DNA of 64,000 bases from Chaetoderma sp. LZ-2023a (lineage: Eukaryota; Mollusca; Caudofoveata; Chaetodermatida; Chaetodermatidae): assembly GCA_034401795.1 (NCBI GenBank), contig CM067369.1, positions 135,021,365 through 135,085,364 on the forward strand. The letters run 5' to 3'. Below the pieces are notes generated by a model. The model saw only the letters and a program-made list of their open reading frames with translations, ran no database searches and was not told the origin of the DNA. The translations under genes were made by a program, and so were the position numbers. Positions 25,467-38,499 of the stretch are shown in pieces; within the stretch, counting starts at the first letter, position 1; each line of letters starts with the position of its first letter.

Positions 25467-26070
25467 TATATTTAAAGGATTTGTATTTATCCCTGAAAGA
25501 AAAGTTAATTTTCGGTTATAATTTGTATATGTTGGATTACAGTTTATAGATCGATAATAATAATAATAATAGTAATAATTTAGACTTGTTATAATTTGAT
25601 GTATTAAACGTTTATTCTCGAGTAAATTGATAAGTTATCATTTCCTAGGTCGTGTGCATACAAGTAATGAGAGTGTCCATGCTGAATCTTTATTACTCTG
25701 GTCAGATTTGTATGTGATTAACTTAATCAGTAAAATTGTTTCCTGAACATCTACTAAACATAGTTGTTGTATTTTTAACCCCTGTCAATATGTTGTGTTT
25801 GTAGATATGTATGTATGTAAGCATTTATATGGTGCGAAATCAAGATTTAGCTTCCCAAAGGAGCCTTTAGAAAGTTAAGATTAATTTAAAATCTGCTAAT
25901 AGGTACAGATAGGATTCTAGAAGAGCTTTGAATGCTTCAATGCGTTGACAGTTTTGAATGTGTGTTGGGAGACAGTTCCCATGTATATGTACATTTAGAG
26001 ACAGATCCAGTCACTAAATCTTGTAATGATTTGACTAATTGCACACTGCATGCCATTTTCTATTCAATTG

Positions 26071-26208
26071 GTGAAGTTCAGTGACATGATCCAAGGTCAT
26101 TTATGCATTTGCATACCAGGAGCATGATTTTACAATCAAGTGAAGTTCACTGAAATGTTCCAAGGTAATTTATGCATTTGCATACCATGAGCACGATTTT
26201 ACAATCAA
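26071..26208. repeat. 69-bp tandem duplication
   Basis: Two units (26071-26139 and 26140-26208) share GTGAAGTTCA..., TTATGCATTTGCATACC and GATTTTACAATCAA with a few substitutions. Each unit carries ATTTGCAT, which equals the POU octamer on the other strand. Confidence 0.85.
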
Positions 26209-27694
26209 TCCATTCATTAACTGTTAGCCAGAGGACGTATGGGACAACAGGTGGAATGTGGTATAGAATGCAATGATGTTACTCGTCAGTCAGGATAACC
26301 CCTGTGTGAAGTGGAGGATAATGATTATACATAATGATCGAGTCTGCCAAGTTAAGAATGCGATTGAATGATCTTCACTCTAGAGCAAACCGCTCGTTTT
26401 TAGAATGGCATGTTCACAACTATATCTAGAGCTGAATGTTATCCAAGAATAAAAGACATCAACTATGGTAGTAAATGATAATATACAATAGAACCAGCAA
26501 GACTAGAAGTGCAGAGACAGCAGACAAGAGAAGTATGGCTAGCACTGTGAAACAAGCCAGCGATATTAACAATTTTCAATGAACAATATCATTATATAAA
26601 GGCATTATGAATGGTCAAAATTTGACAAACTTCCGAGACAAGATAACATGTGTTCAGCTTAATTACTACTACGACTACTGCTGTCGCTGCTACTACTGCT
26701 TCTGCTTTTGCTACTACTACTACTACTACGATCCACTAACATTAGTGGTATTAGGTGCAATAATACATATTCTGTGAAATTTGTCACAATGGTTTGGAAT
26801 TGGTACAGGGAATCGGTCAGTTAAGCTATAGTGATCAACCCCAACCTATTGGAATGGCCTTGAAACCAGCAGGACAAATCTGTTAAAGTTATGAAAATCC
26901 GTTCATAACTCGTAGAGATAGCATCGTATATAAAATGGTTGTGACAAGTAGTTAACAGAAAAATAGCCACTGAATCCGTCGTGAAATTCAAATCTGTCGG
27001 ACGTCTGTCGCACACAAAGTAAAGTCAAGAATTTGCTGACGTTGCGTGGATATTGATATCACACGAACCACTTGGTGGATCAAGTCCATTTTAATGGCTA
27101 TTAAGCTAGTGATACATTTTAAGATGATACCAAAATCAACATGATCCATAGTGTTCCTTTTACAGTTCACTACAGAGATGGACTGGGTCCCGATATATTT
27201 GGTCGCCGATGTGGAATGTGTGTAACAGTCTTGTTGTTGTGAGAACGTATTAAGATGGCCGGTCAATACATTAGAGGTATATTCTCGTAGAAGCCAAGCC
27301 TCTATTTTTAGATTGGCTACAATGTCTTTTCCATATCAAGCATCCTAATGCACCCAATACTGGAAAACTAAACTAATGCTTTCTGAAGAGGTTTGGGGGT
27401 GGGAGGGGGGGGTGTCTGTGGGGTGGGAGGTCGCAATTGTCTGTCATTTGATGAAACGTCCAAAAAGCGACCATCATTGTTCTGCTACCCTCACAGACAG
27501 TGGAATCATCTTGCGCAGTGTGTACAGTGTTAAGTTTGAGATTGTAGCCAGAGATGAATTGTGATGGCTCAAGTGATTCATGGGTGGCCTTTAGCATTAC
27601 CCAGCTGTTACATTTCCATATCATTATTGAGGCTCATGTAGTATCGTTAAGGTGAACATTGACGTTTATGTAAATTTTAGGGCCTCGAATTACA
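26209..27694. other. Intergenic, no feature recognised
   Basis: There is a CTACTACTACTACTACTAC-type short repeat at about 26690-26735 and a G-rich patch at 27395-27430. No gene or element ends were recognised. Confidence 0.5.
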
Positions 27695-27702
27695 GCTTCC
27701 AG

Positions 27703-27993
27703 CAGAGCTGGATTAGGGCCAAGGACTAGAGGCTAAAGGCCTGGAGCCCCGAAAAATATAGGGTCACCCAAATCAAAAACAATTATTGCATTTTACCCAT
27801 TTTTATCCCAGTATCTCACTTTTACAGTCATGATATACGTAAGCTGTTGAATATTTTGCAACCAATTGCACTGGAAGCGGGTGCTGCCTTAAGCAGCACC
27901 AGCTTCCATTAAGGCAGCACCCGCTTCCAGTCAAATTGGTTTCAAAATATTCAACAGCATTTTGACACATACGTAGAGAATTGTATATTTGGG

Positions 27994-28032
<39 letters not shown>

Positions 28033-28099
28033 CACTTCATCATTCACCCACCCGATAATTATTTAGCGCTGGGACCCAAATAAACTTACTCCGGCTCTG
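27703..28099. mobile_element. Family H hAT-type MITE with exact 8-bp duplication
   Basis: The ends are CAGAGCTGGATTAG and, on the other strand, CAGAGCCGGAGTAA. The 8-bp GCTTCCAG flanks both sides exactly (27695-27702 and 28100-28107), a hAT-type target duplication. A family B foldback core (27843-27960) and an AGT/GGT trinucleotide tract (about 27993-28032) are inside. A second copy begins at 53934. It is non-coding. Confidence 0.85.
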
Positions 28100-28486
28100 G
28101 CTTCCAGAATAACTGGAAAGCATTGTTTCCTGTTGCACAATGATTTACAATGTCAACTGAGGAGAAGTAAGACTGACTCTTTCGTCATATCTCACGCGAA
28201 TTAAAGTACCATAGTCATTAGCTTCCTTTGTGTTGGTCAGGGATACATATGTGTGATCACCGTTTTGTCTTCATTTTTTCATTTATTTATTTCTTTACTT
28301 CGTTCATGAAAGGCTTTGTTGTGGCTTGCCATATTTTGCAGCTATTGAAAACAAGTCACCAAGGGGGCTGTTTTCTTCATCGGTGAAATGTTAAACGTCA
28401 TCTGCATACTCGATTTTTAATGGCATGTCTAGTTTTGAGATTAGATGGTTTGTCCTTATCGAATGCTCCCGAACAGATGTATCATG

Positions 28487-28695
28487 CATATGGCAGCAAC
28501 AGCGTCCAGTCAAATTAGTTTCGAAATATTCAACAGCATGTTTATTCAACAGTAGAGACATACAATTCGTACAACGTGTCGGACTAATAAGAGTTAAAGA
28601 CGGGCCTGATAGAATAGTTTATGATGTAATGATTATGACATCATCCTACACGTCGCTTAGCTGATTATGGCGTCAGATGATAGATGAATACTATC
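28487..28695. mobile_element. Family B element, right half
   Basis: GGCAGCAACAGCGTCCAGTC, CAGCATGTTTATTCAACAGT and TGATTATGGCGTCAGATG followed by CGAAAGGT match the second half of full copies. The left half is missing. Confidence 0.65.
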
Positions 28696-28699
28696 GAAA

Positions 28700-29860
28700 G
28701 GTGAATTGGAGAATCTGCAGTCTCTTGATGGCATTCAATGCACATGATATGTTGATTCCCATCTTGTAGAGATCCCAATTTTGATGGATCTACTGATTGT
28801 TATTCTATTTTATTCTTATTTATTTAGCGAGAAAATTTCTTCTTGGCGTTGATTCAAGTTGTGTTCTCAAATCTATTATTTAAACAATTCCTATTTAGGA
28901 ATGTTTATTTGTTAAGGTATTTTGTTGAAGATGCTATGTTACATCCTGAACACAGACATGCCCTCTTTATGTTAGATAGGCTACATAATAGCCAAGTGAA
29001 ATGGGAAAATCTTTCACTCAGGGAATCGGCTAAGAGGTCATACGAAACAGAAAACATAAATTGTGCATAGATACGGATATGTAAACTAAATATGCTAACA
29101 GAAGAAATTGTGTAGAGATCATGCACCGACGTGCAAACCAACCTTAAATATGTCTCTACCGGTCGGTGTATTTCAGTTGGTATTGTCCCACCCTTACATA
29201 CGGTCAGGTATTGGATCGACTGGCACTTTGCTGGGGCGGGTCCACTTACTCGCAGCTAAACGCCATATCCAATCGAGGGCCGTCCATCTTCCACCCTCGA
29301 GGTACTTAATCCCCTCGGCTTTGTAGAAGATCTGCCATGCTGAACTATAAATTTTACTATTGAGTCTTGATTATGGTGACTGTCCAATTTTGTGTTCAAA
29401 GGCCAAATAGCTTTCTGCCTCTATCTATGGCAGATATACATATAGAGATTTCTTAAAGTTCTCGTGTCCCATTACATATAGACACTTTTGCACGCGATAT
29501 GAAATGCCTGTTGATTTTTGTTCAATTTAGCCAGCATGCAATGCCACCGAGCGGTCAATGCTACACAACGTGCAATGTCCTGACTCCATAATCATTGTAA
29601 CTATTGGACGTCATATTCGTTTAGTCTATTGTCTGTACATGCCAAAATTTCTCAAACAAAATCAACCCTCCTGCAGGTGCAAATAGTCATTTGTCCTTCA
29701 GCTCTTGGAGTGTAAGTGTAGCTCATGGGCTATCATCGGGTCGTTCCATGAGGGCACCTTCCGCGATGTCTCACAAGCGGGGACTGATTTCCTCACATTA
29801 TCGGACATCCGCGATAGGCCAACACCAACAGGGCCGTACCGCGGACGATCACGACAAAGA
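28700..29860. other. Region upstream of the Gypsy remnant, no gene recognised
   Basis: A 75-codon frame at 28843-29070 has mixed composition but no recognisable domain. Sequence at about 29470-29560 resembles 63795-63860 at the other end of the window, so it is part of an unclassified dispersed repeat. No long terminal repeat of the Gypsy element could be identified here. Confidence 0.45.
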
Positions 29861-30011
29861 CCCCTATGGGGCAACACCAATTCAACCCTTTACACTCCTA
29901 TAATTCACCCGTGTCATCAGTAGGTGGCTCATGGCCGGATGAGCAAGAACCACATCCTTTGTCTCCCCCTGTAAATATATCACCTTATTTTCAGTATGTG
30001 GGACGAGAGAA

Positions 30012-31367
30012 ATGGAGGAATCAGTACCTCCTTTTCAACATTACATCGGTCGTTCAACACACCATACATATCATGCCCATCAGCCTTCAGCACCGGCATC
30101 ATACGAGGAATGCGCTCCACTTCAATCCGAAGAACGTCCACATCACCTTCACAGCACACCACCACCAGTCTATAGACCTACACCCGTCTATAGAACCGCA
30201 TCAGGGTGGAGCTCAGTTGAATCAATTACACGTCATCATCCAAGAGAGTATCATTCTCGGACACAGCATCCTCAGCATCGCCGACGGGAAACACCAACAC
30301 AACCACCACCAGCACGGCGACCAACTTCAGCATTCACATCAGTCCTCTACCACCAGGATTCGCACCCATCACTTCACACAGTGGGCCGGGCTGGGTCATT
30401 CCCCCCCCCCCCCTGCCCCACCCCAGAATTTAGTGGGGAAGATGACTGGCAAACTACAAGGTCCAGTTCGAGATCATCAGTAGATACAAATCAGTGGACA
30501 AATCAACAAATGGGGGAATACTTAGCCGTGAAACTCAGGCAAAGCACTACAGGTTCTTGCGGATCTTGGAGCTGACTATACACCCACCTACACGGAGCTG
30601 CAAAGTGCACTCTCAGAATCGTACGGCGACACTGCACTCGGGGAAACCAGTCATCTCCAACTAAAAAATCTCTGACGACATGCAGGAGAGTTGCTCCCGG
30701 AATTAGCTAGCTGCATCCGGAGACTAGTCACCTGCACATATCCCAGCACCAACCTCGAGGCCGTCACCTATCTCCATTTGGACACGTTCATAGATGCATT
30801 AAGCAGGGAACCCGCTCTAAAAGAGAAATTATCTCGCGCAGACCACGGTAGCTTACAACAACTTACAGCCTGGAGTGGGAAAAGAATAATCGCCGCCAAC
30901 TCCACCCAATAAATGAGATGAGTGACACTGCACCAGCCAGTACCACCGACACCAACACAACATCAGCCTCCACACCCTCCGACACTTCACAGCAAACACA
31001 ACACAACAATCAGAATCACATGCCTAGAGGAAGGGGGGGGGGGCGTGGCCACCGGGGAGGTCACAACGGAGCCCCTGGACGCGGAAACCAGCAGAATAAT
31101 AACACGAAACCAAACGTACATAAAAGGATAGACGAGATAAATAAACAGATCTCAGCACTCATCAATCTGGTTACCACTCTCAGCACAACAATTACGACTT
31201 CCAACACTGCGACCACAACCACTACCACCACTGCACCGCCACCGAACACATGTTTCGGATGTGGTCAGCCTGGCCACTGGAGGGAACGGTGTCTTAACCG
31301 ACCTCCATCAACCACTCCGACCACTGACCGACGTACACCACAGACAGATAAGCCATCAAACTCCTAG
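30012..31367 (+). pseudogene. Gypsy gag with CCHC zinc knuckle, frameshifted
   Basis: Gag builds the particle and binds element RNA. The first part (to about 30420) is rich in Pro, His and Thr. A gag core containing DDWQT and NQWTNQQMGEYLAVKLR lies around 30430-30900 but changes frame more than once. A low-complexity Thr/Asn-rich stretch precedes the zinc knuckle CFGCGQPGHWRERC at 31251-31292, a perfect C-x2-C-x4-H-x4-C. Frames stop at 30575, 30912 and 31367. The N-terminal start cannot be fixed. Confidence 0.75.
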
Positions 31368-31924
31368 GGGCACCGATTGAAGTCACCTCGGTGGCCGTTC
31401 CTACAACCAGGCTCAACTGCGGCCTCCGTACAACAATGTCCGGTGGCCAACTTTCATCATCAATCATCTGCATACCCGCTTACACACGCACACCCGTCTT
31501 CACATATGTCGGTGCCTAAGATGTCTCCCACATCAGCAACACCGCCAATTCACAATAACAGACAAAGTGTACCCACAACATCCGCATCTAACAAACCTTC
31601 TTTCCTATGTAAAACGGCAGTGGTAGGTTGTAGCACCTCCGCTGAAACAGCGTTTTTGCAGCATTACGTCCCACCGCCATGACACTGGACTCTCGGTGAC
31701 CTCTGGTGGTATGCAACACCACACCCCCCCCCACCACACAGCATCATCTCCCGCATCTAGCGACAGCAGTGGTTCAGGAGAAACTGTACAATCCGCATCA
31801 TGGATTCGTAAGTGAAGGCACTGTTATAAATACGAACGAATTCCTCGACACTGTTTCTTCTGTGCATCAACGAAACACCTAATGATGCATTGTAAGAAGT
31901 GGCTTGCCCAGGTAGCACTTATTC

Positions 31925-33046
31925 GTGATCTGGAGAATCCTGTCTACACCGCTGTCTACACTAACACCACATATACAGAAACGGCAACAACTCCACCACC
32001 ATTGCTCCCACCAGTCCCATTGTCACCAAAGCACTCACAGCAGAGGCGACAATGGATTGGCCCTTTCCTCACTCAACCATGAGCAGCATTGCACGAATCT
32101 ATGTGGAAACAAACCGAGTACATACAGAATGACTCCGCTCCGCAACCACTTTCGTAGACAGCGTCATTGGAAACTCTTCCGCAGGTACACCGTAAAGTTA
32201 TCTATAAGTGTGCCTGTCTATTTGGCGGTGTTTCCACCAGTGCCACTGTCAACACTGGAGTTTCTATCACTATTTTCAACAAGCGCTTATATGAGAGCAT
32301 CCCACCTCATAAAAAGCCACCCCGTAGGCCTACAAACATCTTTTTGTTTGCAAACAGCTACGGGAGCCGATGTGCCCGTGGCTGGTGTAGTTAACCTCAT
32401 AATACAGATAGAGGAGATGCAGTTCATTCAGCAAGTTGTCATCGCCTCTATCCAAAACGATGCCCTGCTCGGCTCTGACTTTCTCAGTGCCAGCGAAGCC
32501 ATTAGACACTGCCAGCAACAAGAACTCGATATACACGGCCGATGGCTACCCCTCGGACCGGAATCATCATTATATGATATGTGTGCGCTCATCTTATCAA
32601 GTAGTGCCACAGTTGAGCCGGGACAAGAACAAATCTTATGGGCCACCGCACCACAGTTAGGAAGCAACACTCACACCGCCATGCTGGAACCCGACCCTGA
32701 TAACATGATAGTCTCACAATGCGCAAGTCCCCACATGATTGTGGGCACCACCAACAAGGAACACATACCTTTCCATGTGTTCAATGGCACAGTGGACCCA
32801 ATTACCCTTGAACCAGGAGTCCGTTGTTGCCACTTGGTGGATGTGATTTCACTGGAAACACCTGCACCCACCATAACACCTACACCGACTACCGATGACT
32901 TACTAGAGCATCTACATGATTTCTATCTGTGTGCCACAGTAGGATTGATGCAATCACAAAAACGACATATACGGACCTTACTTTATAAATATCGCGACAG
33001 TTTCTCAGCCGGAGACATGGATCTAGGAGAAATTCATCTAGTGTGA
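31925..33046 (+). pseudogene. Gypsy protease and pol linker, broken
   Basis: Retropepsin-type proteases use an Asp-Thr/Ser-Gly active site. In the frame running through 32167-32394, the expected site reads TVNTGVSIT, with Asn replacing Asp (codon at 32251). About 35 codons later the frame shifts (near 32357) into the one that carries VVIASIQNDALLGSDFL, typical of the protease C-terminus. It then continues through a linker to a stop at 33044-33046, just before the RT. Assignment rests on position and motif. The enzyme would not be functional. Confidence 0.7.
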
Positions 33047-34230
33047 AACTCCATAGATACGGGAAACAATCGCCCCGTACGACAACTGGTACGATGTCTT
33101 CCCATTCACAAGGAAGCGGAAGCACATCAACAAGTGAACGACATGTTGTGGACTGGAATAATTGAACCATCATCATCCCCATGGGCCAGCCCCATAGTAC
33201 TAGCAGCTAAAAAGGATGGATCCTTGTGGTTTTGTATAGGCTACCGCCGCCTTAATGATCTTAGTGTCAAAGATGCCTATCCGTTACCTTGGATAGATCA
33301 TGCCTTGGATTGCTTGTCTGGAGCCAAGTGGTTTTGTACCATTGATTTGGCTAGTGGTAACTGGCAAGTGCCCATGGATGAAGCTGACATGGAAAAGACC
33401 TCATTCATACACAGGGATAGTTTTATCCAATTCCGCAAGATGCCCTATGGCTTGTGTAACACTCCCGGAACTTTTGAATGCCTCATTGAGCAGGTATTAA
33501 CTACCTTGCAATGGGAAATCTGTCTGTGTTACATCGACGAAGTAATCCCCTTTGGTTCTTCGTTTGAGCAGACCATCACAAATTTGGACACCGTGCTCTC
33601 ATGATTCCATACAGCCAATTTGAAGCTCAAACCCAAGAAATGTCATCTCCTCAGACAGAGCGTCGAATTCCTGGTACACGTCATATCCGCTGATGGAGTG
33701 GCTACTCAGCCGTCAAAAACAAAGGCAGTAGCAGCGTGGCAAACACCCTCTTCAGTCACAGAAACTCGGAGTTTCCTAGATCTCTGCCAGTACTATCACA
33801 GATACATCCGTCATTTCAGTGAGATTGCATCTCCACTATTCAAGATCAGCGAAAAAGGTCGACCATTCAAGTGGACGAGTGAGTGTGAAGGTTCCTTCAG
33901 GGCGTTGAAGGAACTCTTGATGACAGCCCCGGTTCTCACTCATCCTAACCATAACCTCGATTTCATCTTGCACACTGAAGCATCAGCTTACGCTATTGGC
34001 GCGGTTCTATCTCAGGTCACAGAGGATGGAATGGAGCAGGTACTGGGTTACGGTTCACATACGCTCAATAAAACAGAAAGGAGGTACACGACCATGAAGC
34101 GAGAACCATTTGCGGCAGTATATTTCATCAAGTATTACAAAGACTTTCTGTACGGCTGCCCATTTACTCTCCGTACAGACCATACCTCACTACACTGGCT
34201 CCGAAATCTAAAAAACCGAGAGGGCCAGGT
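33047..34230 (+). pseudogene. Gypsy reverse transcriptase, catalytic box altered
   Basis: The RT blocks are easily recognised: IEPSSSPWASPIVL, FCTIDLASGNWQV with the first catalytic Asp, MPYGLCNTPGTFECLI, then the catalytic box at 33530-33541, which reads Tyr-Ile-Asp-Glu instead of Tyr-x-Asp-Asp. An in-frame TGA at 33602-33604 interrupts the thumb, and the same frame continues at 33605 (ANLKLKPKKCHLL). The connection and the RNase H start (LHTEASAYAIGAVLSQ) follow. There Glu replaces the usual first catalytic Asp (codon 33977-33979). Confidence 0.9.
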
Positions 34231-35790
34231 AGCGAGATGGCAGGAATCCCTGAAGGCCTATAACTTCAACATTGTTCACCATCCTGGCAAACTACATGGG
34301 AATGCCGACACCTTGAGCAGAATTGGACTCGAGGATGAACACGAAAAGGCCGCAACTGTGACACATACAACACAGCCATCTGCGGAGTTCCCCAAATTGC
34401 AGTGCACAGAGTGGAATCCGGGGAAAGTCACACATGACCAAACAACAGATGCGCAAACATGCCATATATACGCGTGGATCCAGGAGGGGATACGTCCTCC
34501 CAGAGAATCTGTCACTCCTTTATCCGTCACCGCAAAATACTACTACCAGCGGTTTGAAGAATGTCATATGCATAACAATGTTCTTTACATCAATAACCGT
34601 CTGGTAATCCTGGAGTGTTATCGTGTTACAATATTACAACAATTGCACGATAATGTGGGACATCTATCCGTGGAAAGAACAGTAATGGTGATAAAACAGA
34701 GATTCCACTGGATCAGAATTCGCGATAGTGTGAAGGCGTGGGTTGCCAAATATATACCATGCCAAAGACATGCTGTTGGCCAGCACCACTACACACCTCT
34801 TCAAATTAAGATTGTTGGTGCACTGTGGGAGCGATTGGCTATTGATGTGCTCGGACCATTGAATATGATGGATGACGGAAATAAGTACATCCTCGTATTG
34901 CAAGACTATTTTACGAAGTGGGTAGAAGCATTTGCTTTGCTGGACCAAGAGGTATCCAGCGTAGCGGAGGTCCTGGCAAGCAATGTATTCTGCAGTTTCA
35001 GAAGGCCCTATGAGCTATACTCCGATCAAGGAAGTAATTTTGAGAGCCGGCTGATTTCCGAGCTCTGCAAATTGTTTCACATCGTCAAAACACGAACAAC
35101 ACCATACCACCCCCGAAGTGATGGGATGGTGGAGCGGTTTAATAAAACATTAGCAGAGATGTTGACGAAGGAAACACGCCTTGATTGTAGAGATTGGGAC
35201 TTACGACTCCCATATGTGGTCATGGCCTACCGCACTTCAGTACATTTATAGGTTATACCCCGCCCCGGTTAATGTTAGGCCGTGAATTAGCCTTACCCCT
35301 GGATCTGGCCATGCCCCGGATACCAGGAGAGAAAAATTCACCATCTCTGTACATCGAACTCATGCGGCAGTGGATAAAACAGACCCATGAGTTAGTGGGA
35401 GCAACACTATCTACTGCACACCGGCGTCAAAAGACGTGGCACGACCGGAGAGTGCATGGAAGCCCGTATGAAGCAGGAAGGATGGTTTGGGTACACGATT
35501 CGCGACGTTCTGCAAATGTGCCAAGTAAACTGAGTTACCAGTGGAAAGGCCCCTATGTGGTAGTAGGTAAGACGTCGGACGTGACCTACCATATCCGTGC
35601 TTCAGATGGCCTGACCTCTGTCATCCACGTCGATCGACTTAAACCCTGTGTCGGTGATGGCACCAGAGCTCCCTGTGACACCGGTACCCAGACAGACGTA
35701 TCTACGGAAACTAGTATTCCCAAGATCAACGCAGAGCACCGCGGTGCCAGTTCGTCCATTCTTCTACCAAGCCAGAAGTCCGGTGAATGA
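34231..35790 (+). pseudogene. Gypsy RNase H end, integrase and GPY/F domain
   Basis: The integrase core has its DDE residues: AIDVLGP, YSDQGSNFES and SDGMVERFNKTL. The N-terminal zinc finger has lost its first cysteine (AKYIPCQRH where CxxC is normal). The frame is cut near 35246 and shifts to the one that holds IGYTPPRLMLGREL, then a GPY/F-type module (YQWKGPYVVVGKTSDVTYHI, HVDRLKPC) and a stop at 35788-35790. No chromodomain was recognised after it. Confidence 0.88.
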
Positions 35791-38480
35791 GCGGCAAGTG
35801 CTGTGGACGATGATGAGATACGTACTCGTCCTCTTCCTCCTCAGCAGGGGTCCACTCGATCTGGGAAGTCGTATCTGAAGACTTTCTCGTTCGTTTTGTC
35901 CAAGGGGGCAGATGAAAAATTTTTTCCACCGACCTCTTCCCACTCCCACCCACTTCATGCTATACCCCGTATTATAGCGTTCCCACAAGCGGAGGTTGAG
36001 GCTGACCCAAGCCATGCTTCCTGTGGGGTGGAACATGTGGTGAATAGCATAGAAGTGAAGAGGCCGGATGAGACCTTGGCGTGTCTATAACCGCAAAACT
36101 GCACAACTCGGTGTACCTGTCCATGCCCCCGAAATCGTGAGACCATGCCATACCTAAGTGACACCATCTCCTGCAGTCACACCAACGCTCCAAATCCAAC
36201 TCGCGCCCCTTATCTATACACCAAGTTTGGACATCATCGACCCAGTCCATTTCACACTTCACTTGGCGTCTGTTGACTGTCAATCTTCAGATATCAGAGA
36301 GACTGCTGCTACAGAGGAGGTGACATCCCACACCACACAAACCAACCAACCCACCCGCGGTAGGCAGGGAGGCAGCCAGTTCACCAGACTCTCAGCTCGA
36401 ATTTTCCCAGTGTCTAAAATTTATGACAGGACACCAACCGTCATGTAATGGGAGATGACCAACCTCCCATAACCAAGGCCAACCCTTTCCAAACCGGCCA
36501 CCCCACCCACTGTGAGCAGTCAGGACATCACACTGCAGACAGAACGCCAATTACATACCGTACACACTTGCCCGCAAGGCTGAATACGTCAAGTCGTCAT
36601 TGAGCGAACATCACATACATCCGCAGCTATGCGAAGGATAAACATACATCATCGACAACAACACCGTATAGCAGCACCTAGCATTTTTAATTTGAAAACG
36701 TTAGAGACATAAGACCGCAACATTCCAACCGCACAAGATGCGTGAGGTTTATTACCTCCTGCAAACCCGACATCCCGCAATAGCAACAGACTCTGCATTC
36801 ACCAGCGTGGAAACCTACGCCCACCTCGCATTACAACAGCATCATACAGCAGCACGATCTCCCGACAACAAGAAACGATCGTCAACAACACCAGCCAACA
36901 TTCTCCCGCAAACACCTGTTGTCCAGTGTGGAGAGACTGATTATGCGGACAAGAGGAATACATGCAGCCATCTACAGTTCGCGCTATGAGGGAAATTCCC
37001 TAACCAACCACCCCCCCCCCCCCTCGCGTCGTACGGAACCAGCTAAAAGTATTACATATCATCTACACATAATAACAGTCAATATTATTAAGCGAGCAAG
37101 ATGCCCGCAATGTCGTCAGTCACAAGTAGGAATTTGCTACCAAACCGTGGAATTCGATAATGGATCGATCAAAATTACGACAGCATCCTTCAGGTCATCC
37201 GTGCTCTAAAGTAACTCTGTCCCACCCACGGGCTCTGCCATTACAGAGCAAAATACCAGCAGGTCCGATAAAGTTGACACCGCCCCACAGCCACCTCTCC
37301 CGCACCCGGGAGCAATAAAAATGTCACATTCTCACCACAGCGCAAGATTCATCCACAAATAACCAGCCACGCTTATCAATCAAAATCACCAACATGTCAG
37401 AAACCCAGACACTCAGGTTGGCTGTATTCACAATCTCCATACGATGGTATTGTAAATTGTAAACTGTGTGGACGCATTATTTTCGAGCTGTAGTGTAATT
37501 GTTAAAAGTGTATGGTCAGGGTAGGGATGAGGCTGGTCCTACCCATAATGGAGGATGCTTGGCAGCTCACCCGCTCGGGAAACACGGCCAGCTTGGCCCG
37601 GGGTCAGTAACTTGATTCTCCCGCAAGGCATGAGATCGCTTAAACTGCACAATAAATTACATACAGTTTTACTGTCGTCGTTTTTGATTAAGAACACCAT
37701 CGTTCTACCATGTATACAGATCATTAGCGCACGGGCCGATAAAGCGGCATCAAAACTTTGACAGTATAATATCAGGGAGAATTTCAAAAATTCTCTTACC
37801 TGCGTTCCAGCCACAAATCAACACAGGCTGAGAACTACCTATCTACAGACAAGCAAGTCGCATGTATACGAACTCACGCAAGATAGGGACGCTGTTTAAA
37901 AAGAATAAAAATTAAAACATATATTTCCATCATTCGCTCAGCAACAAATATTCATCAGTATCAATGCTCCGCCATTTACGTAAACAATGTATCAGTTTCT
38001 GATCAACCACGTGTTTTCAAGAAACATGTGACTTTACTGTTATTTCCAGTAAATTGGATCGAAGGCTTTAAACAAAAGAGCTGCGTGACTACCACGGCGT
38101 GATGGAGGAGTCGAGAGGGGTGAGTCTGGGCACTTGCCGCTGACATCACCACGCTCTCACACACCCCGTCGGGCGCTCTAGCCTGAAATTAAAAGAGGCG
38201 AGTTTATAAGCATCCAATCTGTAAAACCGGTTCACTCTAATTAAAAGGTGTGCCTCCACAGGAATAAGTAGTTCCAAGTTTTTACGTTGATCAGAGAATT
38301 AAAAACCTGCAGAATAAAGATGAAGTTAATAGACCATTTCTCCTATTTTTAAAAGTACTCCCTTCATGCGGGAGGAATAATTCATATGACTCCAGGAATA
38401 CATAAACTGAAACTTTCCATGTAGGACGTGGCCGCATCACCCTGGAACTTTCGGGTGTGGTCATCCGCCCGCCTGTGACG
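35791..38480. other. Region between Gypsy pol and orphan ORF, nothing recognised
   Basis: Short open frames here (for example 35803-36090 and 36158-36448) have no recognisable domain. A C run is at 37010-37023. The heptamer TCCCGCA occurs at 36773, 36904, 37298 and 37619. Base composition is richer in C and A than the ODC region and resembles the Gypsy gag. It may contain the 3' end of that element, but no LTR was found. Confidence 0.45.
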
Positions 38481-38491
38481 CCACCAAATCG

Positions 38492-38499
38492 TATAAAAA
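38492..38499 (+). promoter_or_regulatory. TATA box of the 451-codon ORF
   Basis: TATAAAAA sits 210 bp upstream of the ATG at 38709, preceded by CCGCCCGCC (38467-38475), which resembles a GC box. Initiation would be expected near 38520-38530. This is the clearest core promoter in the window. Confidence 0.65.

Larger units (their letters stand above)
29866..35790 (+). mobile_element. Ty3/Gypsy retrotransposon, decayed
   Basis: Order on the + strand is gag with a CCHC knuckle, protease, reverse transcriptase, RNase H, and integrase with a GPY/F-type C-terminus, the normal Ty3/Gypsy order. Inactivating changes are many: frameshifts in gag and near 32357 and 35240, nonsense codons at 33044-33046 and 33602-33604, and altered active-site residues in protease, RT, RNase H and the integrase zinc finger. 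Long terminal repeats were not recognised on either side, so the ends given are the coding limits only. No envelope-like gene was identified. Confidence 0.9.

Noticed and set aside
28843..29070. 75-codon + strand frame with mixed composition
   Set aside because: Looks somewhat protein-like but has no recognisable motif, splice signals or neighbours. Kept only as a note.
35803..36448. Envelope-like gene after Gypsy integrase
   Set aside because: Short frames without signal peptide, furin-type site or membrane segment. Nothing supports an envelope.
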